From positions 372,001 to 436,000 of the forward strand of contig JACGCK010000025.1 in NCBI GenBank assembly GCA_014925825.1: 64,000 nt of DNA, read 5' to 3'. The translations under genes were made by a program, and so were the position numbers. The notes beneath the pieces were generated by a model. The model saw only the letters and a program-made list of their open reading frames with translations, searched no databases and was not told where the DNA came from. Positions 1 through 13,493 of the stretch are shown here, in pieces (the stretch's first letter is position 1; each line of letters begins with the position of its first letter). The stretch is from Pholiota molesta (lineage: Eukaryota > Basidiomycota > Agaricomycetes > Agaricales > Strophariaceae).

Positions 1-1439
1 CGTGGCCGCGGGATGTTGGTGTTGATCATGAGGCTGGAGCGCAGATCGGGCTTGTTGAGCCTCGCGCCAAACGTCTGGTCGAAGCTTTCAGGCGTGGTGG
101 GCACCGAGGTCTGGGCCGTATGAACAGAGGAGGGCGTCTCCGAGCGATCAAAGAGATCCATCCCGAAGTGGTCGTGGTCGTGGTCGCGGTCGTAATCCGA
201 CTCAGAGGAGACAGGCGACTCGAAGTCCCAGGTCGCGCCGCAAGAAGAGTACGTGGTCCAGCGAGCGCCATACGAGGACCGTCCCGCGTACGACGGCGCA
301 GCGAAGACGATATCCGAGTTCGAGTCCTTGCTCCAGCACGACTTGAGCGGAGAAACCACCTCCTCGGGCACGGGCGATTGGGCCGGGGGCGACTGCGGGC
401 CGACATCGTCCCCGTTGCTGGACGACGCGGAGTCGATGTCCATGCTGGACTCCCAGGGGCAGCGCGCCATGCTGCCCTCGAAGACGACGCCGTCGGAGTA
501 GAAGCTGTTGATCTCCTCGATGGCGTAGCGCACCTCGTGCAGCGACGCGCGCTCGCGCCAGTCGACGTCGAGCATACGGACGAGGATGTCGTTGATCTCG
601 GGCGAGATGGGGAGAACGGTGGGGAGGAAGCCCATCGGATCGCGAAGGTAGGCCTGGAAGGTGGGGTCGCCTGAAGTCGCTGACTTCCAGGGGTTGCGAC
701 CGGTCGCAAGGTTGAGAAGGATAATTCCCAACGACCAGATGTCGTTGGACATCGGCGAGTAGTGGCCAGTAGGCGCGAATTCTCCGCCTTGGCATTCTGA
801 GAGAAGAGACCCGTCAGGCCCGATGTAAATTCAAGAGGGTCGAAGATACTTACCTGGACTCATATGGTAGACGCTACCAGTGCGAAATTCATCGCTGACC
901 TTGTCAGTGGTGGCAAGGCCAAAGTCCGTGATGGCGACCCGAAGACCGTCATCGAAACAGAGTATATTCTCTGGCTTTAAGTCTCGGTGATAGATACCGA
1001 GAGAATGGCAGTATTCAACTGCATCGAGGAGCTGGAGGAAGACGTCCTTGATCAGAGCGTCGTCCCCGAGATAGCGACAGCTATGTAGGATCTGCGTGAA
1101 CAGATCGTGGTCCGGCGCGTAGTCCATGACAATGTAGGTGTGGTTGCCCTGATCCACGACACGGTGGAGGGTCACAACGCCCGGGTGGGCGGAGGCGAGC
1201 TGGTGGAGCGCGATCTCGCGTATGTGGGTCTGCCGTTGGCGGGTGGTGTGTTGGCCGGATGCGACGAGACATTTGACGGCGTACGATTTGGAGGGAAAGC
1301 GAGGCTCGACCGCGCGATATACGACGCCGTAGCCGCCGACACCTAGAACTTCGACAAGTTCAAGAGAACCTCCATCTATGAGAGTCCCGACGGGTGGATG
1401 GATGGGCGAGGCGGCTTGAGGAGAGGTCTTCGAAGACAT
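1..1439 (-). CDS. Ran1/Ksp1-type serine/threonine protein kinase (3' part outside window)
   Basis: Protein kinase of the fungal Ran1/Pat1-Ksp1-Vhs1 type, a group linked to meiotic entry and nutrient signalling. Exon 1 is 1439-854, an intron with GTAAGT donor and CAG acceptor spans 853-797, and exon 2 runs from 796 past the left edge; about 460 residues are visible. The glycine loop reads GVGGYGVVYRA, the catalytic loop HRDLKPEN, the metal-binding loop DFGLATTD, and the activation segment ends MSPE across the intron, followed by the subdomain IX motif SNDIWSLGIILL. The kinase domain covers about residues 20-300. The rest is a Ser/Asp-rich tail, typical of this group. The start is the first ATG in frame. 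Codon use is GC-rich in exon 2. Assignment to the kinase superfamily is certain; the subfamily rests on the DFGLATTD-type motif and tail organisation. Confidence 0.93.
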
Positions 1440-3158
1440 CGGAGAATTCGGAGAGAAGGTCTAGAAAATAGAGGAGAGGGCGGAAGAGGGAAACTGTTAG
1501 CACCAGTGCGAACGGGGACTTCGAAGTGGAAAAAGAGGGATGTAAATGTGGACATATATATGGATGGAAATACATAACGTGATAGACAGCCCGTTTGCGC
1601 GTGTATGACATGAGGATCAGGATATCAAAACGCTTCGGCACTCACAAAGTGACTTCCGCACGTTATTCCGTACAGTGGTATAGCCCAGCGAAGGAGTAGA
1701 GTTTCGTCGCGATATACCCGGAGGGTCAGGAAGGGATGCATATTCTGTGGTATTGCGTATTTAGCCACTCTTTGCGACCGAGACGGAGCTGGGCGCGCCG
1801 GCCAAATTAGGAAACACGACTATGCGAACAACAACCACGAGGCTAAACATGAACCGGTATGGAAGGCCGGCAGCGCACTTAATGCAGCCCTTTACATTGC
1901 ATCGATCCCTACGTACGAGACTCGCAAGGAAGATCGGATGACGATATCACAAGCGAGAAACGGCAAAGAGTCCCCCATTTTCACTTCCCAAGGCGGGGAA
2001 AAGGATAACGAATATCTGCTTGACTGCGAGGGATGATTTTCATCTGGCTGGATGATAGGGCGAAGTAATGCATGAGTGATAGACCCTAAACATGAATTGG
2101 AATGGTTCACTGCGGGCCTGACGCAGCTGGTCGAGACTGCCTTCTGGAATAGTAACGGCCAGATTTGGAGCCAATACCATTTTACTTGACGGAGGACTGA
2201 AGGCCAGAATTAAGTGAACGGCCGCAAGGGTAAGTAAGACTTTTTTTCTTCTTGACGCACGAGAGGGTCCGAGTCATCGAATTCCTTATCCGGTGAACCG
2301 GTGACAAGGGGATCGAACTTCGGAGGGCCAAAGCAAAGTTTGTCAAGAGCAATTATGAAGCACAGTTTGGAGTTCTTGGCTCCTAAAAAAATGGACCATA
2401 TCTCATCCAAATACGGTCAGATACGTGTTGCCTCCTCGGCGTTTAATGTATTCAGTAGACATTGGTTCGGCCTTTATCTGGGCAACATAAGCATTTTCAA
2501 AAATTCACAGCGATACGGTAGCATGAAAATCCAGAAGGTTGACCGATGAGGCTCACCGCAGACAATAGGATTGAACCATATCGATAAGCTTGGTCACCAG
2601 ACAGAATTAAAATTCCGCCTTCTTCAAATCCATTCCAATGCGAGCACATAGATGAATAAGATTAGTGCTTCCATTGAACGCGAGGCTAGCAGCTAGCGGC
2701 AACAAATGTCGTGCATCCAAGACACCATGATATACGTTATGAGGCAGTGAGGTGTGCGGTCAATGTCAGGCAACGCGAGGACAAGAGGCAACAGAAATGA
2801 AGCAAGTGAAACCGCATCAAAACAAGAGCGTTGGGGAAGAGGCGCGCAATTCTAAAAATGATGCCACGCGCTGATGGCAATGTTGTCACACACGTGATGC
2901 GACGCGTCCTATTTTCGTTTGGTTAAAACACGTGACTTCCTTCCCGTTTAAGTTTTGCGCAGGGCTCCAGCTCCTGCCACCAGTGCACCACCAGACCAAC
3001 CTCCTGCGGCGTTCTCGTCGCTCCCTAGTCTCGCGCATCCGATTGACAGCAGCACCCGCGATCATCATATTATCGTAACACTTTCGCGAGACACGCACAA
3101 CGTACATTACATCCACCTGCCTCGTGTCGATCTATAATTCATCACACCCACCAGCGTC
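1440..3158. other. Intergenic region between divergent kinase and KEN-box genes
   Basis: About 1.7 kb with no convincing gene. The open frames here are short, lack splice-linked partners and do not resemble known families. It must contain the promoters and 5' leaders of both divergent genes. Promoter-like motifs near 2891-2934 are listed separately. Confidence 0.6.
2891..2934. promoter_or_regulatory. E-box / MluI-box cluster upstream of KEN-box gene
   Basis: CACGTG palindromes lie at 2891-2896 and 2929-2934, with an ACGCGT MluI cell-cycle box at 2902-2907. They sit 225-268 bp before the ATG at 3159. In yeasts CACGTG binds bHLH factors and ACGCGT binds MBF (Mbp1/Swi6), which drives G1/S transcription. 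The motifs are seen directly; their function here is inferred. Confidence 0.45.
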
Positions 3159-4109
3159 ATGTCTCTTCGCACATTTACGGTTTTTCAGGATGCCCCATCA
3201 GGCGGCGTGCAGCAGCCTAAAATTTCTCGCCCCAACGCAATGGTGACTAGATCCCAACGTTTCGCATCTAATGTCGCCACGGGCGAAAACGTTGCGACTA
3301 CAGACGATTTGTCAACTATCAACAAGGAAAACTACAACCCTGCTACTGGAGAGTGTGCAGGCCCTTCGACTAGCGGCTTGAAGAAGCGTAAAACTACTGT
3401 GCTTGCCACCAAGGTCCAGCCAGCCCCTGCCAGCAGCAAGTCCAAGGGATCATCGAAGGACAAAGATGCTCAGCCGGAACTTGGACCCGAGCAGAAGAAA
3501 CGCAAGGCATCTGCTCCGTCCTCTGCGTTGAAATCGAAGGCTACCAAGAAAGATACCACCAAGGGATCCGGGACTGCGAAGAAGACCTCGAAGCGAACTG
3601 GTTCGAAGAAAGTTGCGCCGATGCCCAAGCTGAAAGAGGAGGACGCTGGAGAGATTGATCGCATCGCGGACGCGGACGCGGATGCACGCTGCTACGAATT
3701 GACTGTCAAGCCTCTGGCTGATGTCTCCCAGGCTTATGAAGAGGTCGACGTGTTTGAGAGCTTTACCACTTGCTCGACTTCCACAACGGCTGCCCATGAG
3801 CGCAATGTCAAATTTAGCACAGTCAAGGTTTGTCACAGATCTGTATCTCCCTTATTAAAACGTGCTTATCACCCTCCGCACACCCAACAGGAATCGTCCG
3901 TTGAGCCTGAGCTTCGCGACTACTTCCAGCCTACTCAGGCCACCTTCCCTTCTACTGCTGGCCGTCTACTGCGAGCATTATCGGAAGATGCTCCAGCACG
4001 CACATTCTCCACTCCGGAGCGGAGAAAGATATACTCTGCCTTTACGTTCTCCTCGCCCTCCGCTCCAACTAGCTCAAAGTCTGGCCCCGTTGCCGAGGAA
4101 GGGCTGTAA
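3159..4109 (+). CDS. KEN-box, lysine-rich putative nuclear protein
   Basis: I do not recognise a named family. The frame encodes 316 residues read straight through, but 3828-3890 is a good 63-nt intron (GTTTGT donor, CAACAG acceptor) whose removal keeps the frame and gives 295 residues. The N-terminus carries a short conserved-looking FTVFQDAP segment. A KEN degron core is at residues 56-58. Two KKRK clusters near 75 and 112, with a long Lys/Ser/Ala-rich disordered stretch, look like nuclear localisation signals. The C-terminus has Arg-Leu-Leu-Arg-Ala-Leu and several Ser/Thr-Pro sites. Together these resemble disordered APC/C substrates such as securin-like or mitotic regulators, but no domain proves it. 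The start at 3159 is the first ATG, and the upstream MluI and E boxes fit cell-cycle control. Coding status is likely; function is open. Confidence 0.75.
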   Translation: MSLRTFTVFQDAPSGGVQQPKISRPNAMVTRSQRFASNVATGENVATTDDLSTINKENYNPATGECAGPSTSGLKKRKTTVLATKVQPAPASSKSKGSSKDKDAQPELGPEQKKRKASAPSSALKSKATKKDTTKGSGTAKKTSKRTGSKKVAPMPKLKEEDAGEIDRIADADADARCYELTVKPLADVSQAYEEVDVFESFTTCSTSTTAAHERNVKFSTVKVCHRSVSPLLKRAYHPPHTQQESSVEPELRDYFQPTQATFPSTAGRLLRALSEDAPARTFSTPERRKIYSAFTFSSPSAPTSSKSGPVAEEGL

Positions 4110-4886
4110 GAGTTCCGTTCACCATGATCATTTTCCACCGCACCGCCATCACCGCGACACATGTTCGTCATGCCGCACGCAATAGGAACAAGGATATATC
4201 ACCCATGGACACATAATATACCACCCGGCCGTTTCATATCTCCAACGTTATCTGACCTCTCATCTCGGCGTACGCACTCAATGGTTTCCTGACGCTCTCC
4301 GCATGTCCCTCGTTGAATTTACATTGCCGCCCAGTCTTTGGTGTGCACGCAATGCATAAAGCGTATGTGGCATCTCAACGACCACCCTTTTCTTTTTGCA
4401 TCTCGCCTCGGTCTCGCTTTTTATTTTTGCATTGCCCGTCTTTCCTCTCTTGACACTCCACTTGCTTTATTCTTACTAACCTCACTGCTCTTTGGTCGTC
4501 GTCGTTGTCGTTTCCGTCCTCGCCAGTACAGTCGCACTCACTCATCTGCTTTGGACACCAGTTTCAACACACATCCATCCCTCCATCAGCATCATTCCAT
4601 CTCATTCATATAACCCATCCATATCCATCATCATACCGCATTCCATATATTATAACGTACTGTTTTAACTTTTTACTTGCCCTCAGACATGACACTTTAG
4701 CCGTCCATTATATTCCTCACGGTGTGCATGGTGGCTATCCTACTCTGTACATCTCGACCGTTTTATCTAGGGCTCACCATCATCTCTCTTCCTATCTATG
4801 TCTCCTGTCTGCATCGTCGTACAAGAGCTGTCTTCTATCGCTGTGAATATAGTAACCATATCTATCTGCTTATCGAATCTCAATCT
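4110..4886. other. 3' flank of KEN-box gene, no gene seen
   Basis: Pyrimidine-rich sequence with short overlapping open frames and no recognisable protein. Probably the 3' UTR and terminator of the preceding gene followed by spacer. Confidence 0.55.
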
Positions 4887-5593
4887 GGGATGGATCTTGT
4901 CGCCTTGTCGCAGACAATGTGCTCATTTCGGGGATGCATGAACATGACATGACATTGACAGGAACACTCGCGGTGTGGACGCGTTGCCACCTTTCTGGCG
5001 CTGAACGCTTCATGTATTGTGCGTGTCGTTTTTTCTATATTTGTTCTATATATTCCCGGGCTCTTTAATTTTACGAGTACTTAGGCGCCAAATCATCGTG
5101 GTTTGCGTGTTCTCTTGACTCAATATGAACACATATATCCCCCTCGTTGCTGGTTTGACTTGGACTCTTCAAAAACGTTGAATCGCAGACGCGTCGACTC
5201 AAAATTCACTTTCCAGACGCGACGCGCCTCGGACTCGCGATAACCCACGAAGGGATGGATCTTGTCGCCTTCTCACAGACAATGTGTTCATTTCGGGTAT
5301 GTGTGAACATGACATTGACACTGACAGGAATACTCGCAATGTGGACGCGTTGCCACCTTTCTGGCGCTGAACGCTTCATGTATTGTGCGTGTCATTTATT
5401 CTATGTATTTCCGGGCTCTTTAATTTTACGATTGCTTAGGCGCCAAATCATCGTGGGTTGCATGTTTCTTTGGCTCGATATGAGTACATATATTCCTCCT
5501 CGTGCCGGCTTGACTTGGATCTCGAAAACGTTGAATCGCTGACGCGTCGACCTTACTGGCAGACGCGACGCACAGACTTGCGATACCCACGAA
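4887..5593. repeat. Imperfect direct tandem duplication (unit about 340-365 bp)
   Basis: Copy 1 covers about 4887-5253 and copy 2 about 5254-5593. Both begin with GGATCTTGTCGCCTT and share long identical blocks, for example the stretch around CTTTCTGGCGCTGAACGC and the one around GGCGCCAAATCATCGTGG, separated by scattered substitutions and small indels. Each copy has two ACGCGT boxes at equivalent places (4979 and 5189; 5345 and 5542). No open frame is conserved between copies, so this looks like duplicated non-coding DNA. Confidence 0.85.
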
Positions 5594-6611
5594 TCACGTG
5601 CGTGGTATACCTGCAAGGCTGCAACTACTGGTCGGACAGTGGTCCGTTGGATCCTGCCACCACAGCACCGCCCCGCCTTGAATGGCAGCTTCGACTTGGG
5701 GAAATTTCATCTCTAATTTGCTTCCGACGCGTGCAAGCGCCTTCGTGTGGTAAAGGGATGGCGCTTTCGGCACCGATAGGCCTCAATCAATCCACCGTGT
5801 CGTTTTCGTTGCGCAAAAGTGTAATGGCAGACTGTCCGGATTCTAGTTGAGTTCCTCGCTATTTGCTATGAGAAGAGCGATATTTATAGGCACATTCCGT
5901 CACATTAGATTATTATGGAGTTTGTGTGGAGTTTTGCATACGGGTGTGGCTCTCTGTAGCCTCTGAACTGAATCAACTAGGCGTCTGTCAGTATCCGTCG
6001 ACTCCTTGAACGACAGCCGCGTCTCTTTCGAGGATGGTTTATTTATAAAACAACCAGTGGCTCAGTGAATGAAGCAAGATTCGGTATCATCTGATTCCCT
6101 TACCCCTCTGGTGAGCTTTATCTCTGTCGCTAGCCGAGTAGTAGTGATAACATAGATAACCACAGATAACGCGTCCAACTGCAGCGAAACCCACGCGAAA
6201 CCGTCGATTTCTTGCCTGGGTCGATGCCTGTAGATGCTCGCGGAATCTGGCATACCTGCGGGGTCGAATTTGAATATCGCTCCGGTTGCTGAGAACATCA
6301 TCAATGATAGCGCCATTGAATTTTGCAAGCCCCAACAGACGCCTGGGGAATAGTCTCGGTGCCCGAGCCAACTCCGAGCTTATCTCTTCGACGGCGCGAA
6401 CCCATTGCGGATGCCCCTCTCTGATGTATTGAGGGGATGATTACATGGTTTGATTGAAGGAGATAAGTGGAGAGACTCTTATAAGTCGACGACAGCCTTC
6501 TTTCCCCTCCTTCCCACCCTCTCTCTGCACTCGTCCTAGGCACTGGGGTGGTCTCGTGCCTCTCGCGCATCGAACGACGATCCTGTTGACGCCTAGCGAA
6601 GACTGCCTGCC
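5594..6611. other. Upstream region of NCS1 permease gene
   Basis: About 1 kb without a supported gene. The last 150 bp are pyrimidine-rich (CT blocks around 6500-6540), as is common in fungal core promoters. Open frames on the minus strand here are short and unrelated to known proteins. Confidence 0.5.
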
Positions 6612-9026
6612 ATGGGGATTCTGAAGAAACTTGAGGTGCCTCACCCGCCAGGGTTGACGTATAAGGAAATGTTCCTTTCTGTGAGTTGTTCTTGATGAAA
6701 ATCGTCTGCCAAAGCTGATTAGCGATATCCTAGAACGATGACTTGGTCCCCGTGCCTGAGTCGCAGTGGACATGGAAAACGATGAACTTCATTTCCTTGT
6801 ATGTCAATAATTTCCTTCTTCGTCCAACCTGTACATTTAATAATGGCGCTCGTCCTTTCCTCTTTTCAGTTGGGTTGCGGATTCGTTTAATGTGAACACG
6901 TATGATCCTATCGACTTTCTTCTCAAGCGTGAACTAAAATAATATCCTAGCTGGATGATTGCATCTTCCATGGTCCAACTTGGGCTTTCTTGGTGGCAAT
7001 CCTGGATCTGTGTCTGGATTGGTTACGGCGTCGTCGCTCCTTTCATCGCCTTGAACGCCAGACCCGGTGCAATTTTCCACGTCACCTTCCCTGTCGTAGC
7101 ACGCACAAGTTTTGGAGTATATGGAAGTCTATGGTGTACTTTCAATCGCGGAGCAATGGCCTGGTGCGTCATTTACATCAACATCAAAATTTGGTTATAT
7201 TGCTGATTCTCGCCCAGTGTGTGGTACGGTGTTCAGGCGAGTATTGGTGGTGACTGCGTTAAGGTTATGCTCCGTGCTATGTGGCCCAGCGTCAATGACA
7301 TCCGTGAGTGTCTCCCCTTCGCCTTCTCACGAAACCTTCTTCATGCACATTTTGTACTCACTCAGCGAACCACATGCCCGAGTCGTCCGGAACGAATACC
7401 CGCGACTTTATGTGCTTCTTCCTCTTCTGGCTAATCTCGCTTCCGGCCATTTGGTTCCCCATTCATCAGATGTGAGAAGGCTACTTTACCTTGCTGCACA
7501 ACACGCGCTTACAGGATATTAGCCGCCACCTATTTACTTTGAAGTTTATCGTGACGCCGACGGCTGGCTTGGTCTTCTTCATCTGGTGTATCGTAAAAGC
7601 CAAGGGTGTCGGACCCATCATCTCCCAACCATCGACTCTGCATGGCTCGGACCTCAGCTGGAGCATGCTCGTCAGTCTGATGTCGTGCGTCAGCAACATG
7701 GCCACTCTCGTTACGTATGTCTTTTCCGTCTCGTAATTTTTGCTGCTATCATGTTGGGTTGATGTCGTGTGACCTCGATAGTAATGCTCCGGATTTCGCA
7801 TCGAGAGCCAAGACACCCGGCGCAGCGCTGTGGCCACAGTTATTTGCCGTTCCGCTCTCGTTCTCCGTTGTCAGCTTTATCGGCATCATCGTCAGCTCTT
7901 CGTCCCAGGCCATCTACGGCGAGGCCATTTGGTCACCCATTGACCTTTTAGGAAGGTTCTTGGACGATAGCCCTTCTAGTGCCACCCGATTTGGGGTATG
8001 TTTTTTTTCAGTCCTCGGACCTGCCGTCATGAAATGTCTTATCGCCTCGTCTGTAGGTTTGGTTCATTTCCTTCGCGTTTATCATCGCACAGGTAATTCA
8101 TTTCCTTTCGGACGCGCTTTATGTCTATTCACCAGCTTTTCATAGCTTGGAACGAACATATCTGCCAACTCCATTAGTGCAGGATGCGATCTTACTGCCC
8201 TGTTTCCTCGCTTCATTGTAATTACTCGATTTCATTAACTTTCTTCATGCAAATGAGACTGACTCAGCCACGCATTCCCATCTAGAATATCCGCCGCGGA
8301 GGGTATATCGCTGCTATCGTCGGACTCTGCATACTTCCATGGAATCTTCTCAAAAGTAGCAACAACTTTACATCCTATCTATCCGCATACTCTGTCTTCC
8401 TCAGCTCTATCGCTGGGGTAATGGTAAGGATAGAACCTGGGTTGCCTTTTTCATCCATGTTTTCTGACATATCTATTTTTAGATTACTGAATACTATGTT
8501 ATCCGTCGCGGCCACTGCAACGTTGCTGATCTATACAAAGCGGAGAAGGGCACTTGGTATTATTATACATACGGTATCAATTTCCGGTATGCTTTATGTT
8601 CTTCCCTCATTAGGTTCAGCTACTTGCGATACTTACACGCTCGATAGTGCATACGCTGCCTACATCGCGGGTATCCTCATTAATGTAGTTGGCTTTGCCG
8701 GTGCAAGTAAGGATCATGATTGTTTTACTTATCCACACTACAGAGATACTCATGTTTCGCCTCCAGCTGGCAGGACTGTGCCCATCGGTGCAACACGTGT
8801 CTACGAGATGTCTTTCTTCACCGGTTTCGGTGTGTCAGCGCTCGTGTACTATGCCCTGAACCGACTATTCCCGGTCACTGGATTCACTTCCAAGTGGGCG
8901 GAAGTCGACGTTTCGAACTTTGGCACCGAAAATACGGATAGCATCAGCATCAGCGAAGCAGCAAGTTCCACTTCCAAGGATGCTACTGTCAAAGATGCTG
9001 CTGTCCAGATGGTCTATGATGTCTAA
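6612..9026 (+). CDS. NCS1-family nucleobase/allantoin permease
   Basis: Plasma-membrane proton symporter of the NCS1 family (Fur4/Dal4-type), importing uracil, allantoin or related purine and pyrimidine compounds. Fourteen exons join in frame to 547 residues: 6612-6680, 6734-6798, 6870-6899, 6951-7163, 7218-7303, 7366-7471, 7523-7714, 7782-7995, 8057-8092, 8146-8217, 8286-8423, 8483-8586, 8648-8706, 8767-9026. Family signatures are visible: the N-terminal [14 protein letters not shown], then [30 protein letters not shown], the DFASRAKTP loop and [13 protein letters not shown]. About 12 membrane helices are expected. The 60-nt intron at 8707-8766 is in frame and has no stop, so retention would insert 20 residues. 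The start is the ATG preceding the conserved motif by the usual 30-odd residues. The substrate cannot be decided from sequence alone. Confidence 0.95.
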
Positions 9027-9999
9027 TGTGTTTAATTACTCTGTCTATCTCTTTATGACTACTACTACTTATATTGAAACGCCATGTACGACTATAGGCT
9101 GGTGAGCCCATTTGTAAAGCAAAAATTGTACATCTAGTTTCGTCCTATGACATTCACCCTTCAAAGTCAAGCCGTCACTGCAACTCGACTTCGGCCGAAG
9201 TTCCACATTCTCAACGGTTGATTGACCTCGATGAATCCTGAATCCGAGCGCAACGGGTGCGGTGGTATATAGGATAGTGATACAACCTTGTGCCACCAGT
9301 CAATAGCACGATATCTCGACGAGATTCAAAGAGTCTTCACTACGGTCCTACTTGTCTTATTTGTTCCAGGGAATTGTCTGCAACAGTCAGAAAAGATTAC
9401 AGCGAGAGCTTGATATAACAATTACTCAATAAAGTCAAATCAATCCTTGACAAATAATATTGTTATTGACTGTCTTGGCTTATTTCGGTAAATTTTGAGC
9501 ACATAGCGAGTGCATTCAGCCTTTCCAGGGCCATCGGATAGGCATGGTAAACTTTTGGAGGCATATTTACATAGAAGTAACATCGAGGCCTGCTCGATGG
9601 TTTGCTTTCGGACTTGCCAAAAGCATTGGATAATCGATTAATTTCTCAAGAAAGGCCCCACAGACCGTAGACGTGCCACCCGAGGGTTGAATGACCTGGT
9701 CCTCGAGGTTCCAATTCGTGGCGCATGAAGTTGTTATTTGCAACGAAATGCTGCCTTGCCATGCGCGATACCCGCTCTCAAAATATTAGCGCCTGATTTT
9801 AGGCGCCTATTCCTTCTATCAGTTGCACTGACGTCATGACGCTACGTCATTGCTTCCTCAGCGCTCAGCCGCGTCAAATTCGTTTCGTCCAAGAAATACA
9901 CTGGTTACATTTATTACCTATTCTATATAAGATTGTGGATTAGATGCATGCGCATATTCAAGATTCCGCTGTTCCCATCTTCGTCATATCGTATATTTC
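9027..9999. other. Convergent intergenic region
   Basis: Sequence between the 3' ends of the permease and the 2-kinase genes. No gene is seen. A perfect TGACGTCA palindrome (CRE/ATF type) lies at 9829-9836, followed within 20 bp by a CTACGTCATT half-site variant. That is unusual for a region flanked by two gene ends. Confidence 0.5.
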
Positions 10000-12334
<2,335 letters not shown>

Positions 12335-12545
12335 TGATCACGACGCTAGGAGTTACAAACGGCTTGAAATGAGATAATTACGTAAGTCTCGATAAGATAC
12401 GGAGGTGGATTAAGAACAGTAAATAAGATACTCGAGAACATTATGGGTAGGACATTCAAAACTAGCAAAGCATGTACACAAAGTGAGTAACAACAATATA
12501 GAGAGTATGATATGAAGGATGAGAAAATGCAACGGAATTGACATG

Positions 12546-13493
12546 CTACAGACCCAAATAGTCTGGCGCAGAGGCTCGATAATCTTCCATTTCTTTGTCC
12601 AGATCAGCGACAGTAGTAACTGCTCGTTGTCGCTTCTTCAGCCGTTTCGGGCCCTTCTTGGCTTTAAATCTTCGTGGAGGAATGGGTGCTTCTTTGACTG
12701 CAGCTGTTGGTAGTGGTTTCGGCGGCGCTGCAGGTTTTGGTTGGACATGTTGTCGAGGGCCGCTAGAACAGACGATCAGCAACGTCCCACAGAGCGCGAT
12801 GGTCCAGCAATTCTTACGTAGGGACGGGGGTGTTATTTTGCGAAGGGGCAGCTGCAGTGGTTTGGGTGGGTGGGGGCGCCAAACGGTCGAAAAGTGTGGG
12901 AGTTGGGGGAACTGCCTGTGGCCGAGCCGTTGGCATGTCGGAGTCTACCATGATTTCAATTTTTATTCCTCGGCCTATCACATAGATAGTCAGGCTATCG
13001 AGTCTCGATATTCAAGAAGGAAATACAAATACTCACGACCATCGACTACCCTTCCATTATACTTCGCTCGCGCCACTAAAGCATCACCGGGCCGTTGGAA
13101 CCACACTACAGCCATGCCTTTCGATTTTCCCTGCGAGTTGTACACCAGAAAAGATTCCCTCACAGGGCCGATAGTTTTGGTGAACAGTTCCTATATGATG
13201 GGAAATGATTTATGAAACACAAAATGAACTTTTGATTGAATGACGAGACATAATTGGGCGCTTACCTCCACTTCTTTCTCCCCAACATCGAACGGTAGCC
13301 TGCTGAGAAAGATTCTACTCCCTGAATCCGCTGGAGCCTTCCCTTTCAAGAGAGATGTCTGAGTGGGCGTTACAGGCGCGTTGGGTCGCCAGGCTGGCGC
13401 GGCATGTCCTGCTTGATTTCCTAGCAATCGTTGCTTCGGCCCGTGGAAATCGTTGGATCTAGCGTATGGCGCTGGTATTTGTTGGGTTTTCAT
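12546..13493 (-). CDS. Aly/REF-type mRNA export factor (Mlo3/Yra1-like)
   Basis: RNA-binding adaptor of the TREX pathway that links spliced mRNA to the export receptor in the nucleus. Four exons (13493-13266, 13190-13037, 12974-12818, 12762-12546) give 251 residues. The N-terminus is Pro/Gln/Arg-rich. One RRM spans about residues 60-145, with RNP2 IF+LSRLPFDV and an RNP1 equivalent SKGMAVVWF, ending in the REF-typical GRRGIKIEIM. After a Pro/Thr linker comes an Arg/Lys-rich segment. The C-terminus DLDKEMEDYRA matches the REF C-terminal helix that contacts the helicase Sub2/UAP56. The gene is divergent from the MFS carrier at 14548. The family call is firm; the exact orthologue is not decided. 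Confidence 0.9.

Noticed and set aside
120..674. 184-codon plus-strand frame and overlapping minus frames at 26-795
   Set aside because: Shadows of the kinase exon 2, whose own frame gives conserved kinase subdomains.
12595..13215. 206-codon plus-strand open frame
   Set aside because: Antisense of the Aly/REF gene, crossing its exon and intron borders; the minus-strand RRM is clearly the real gene.
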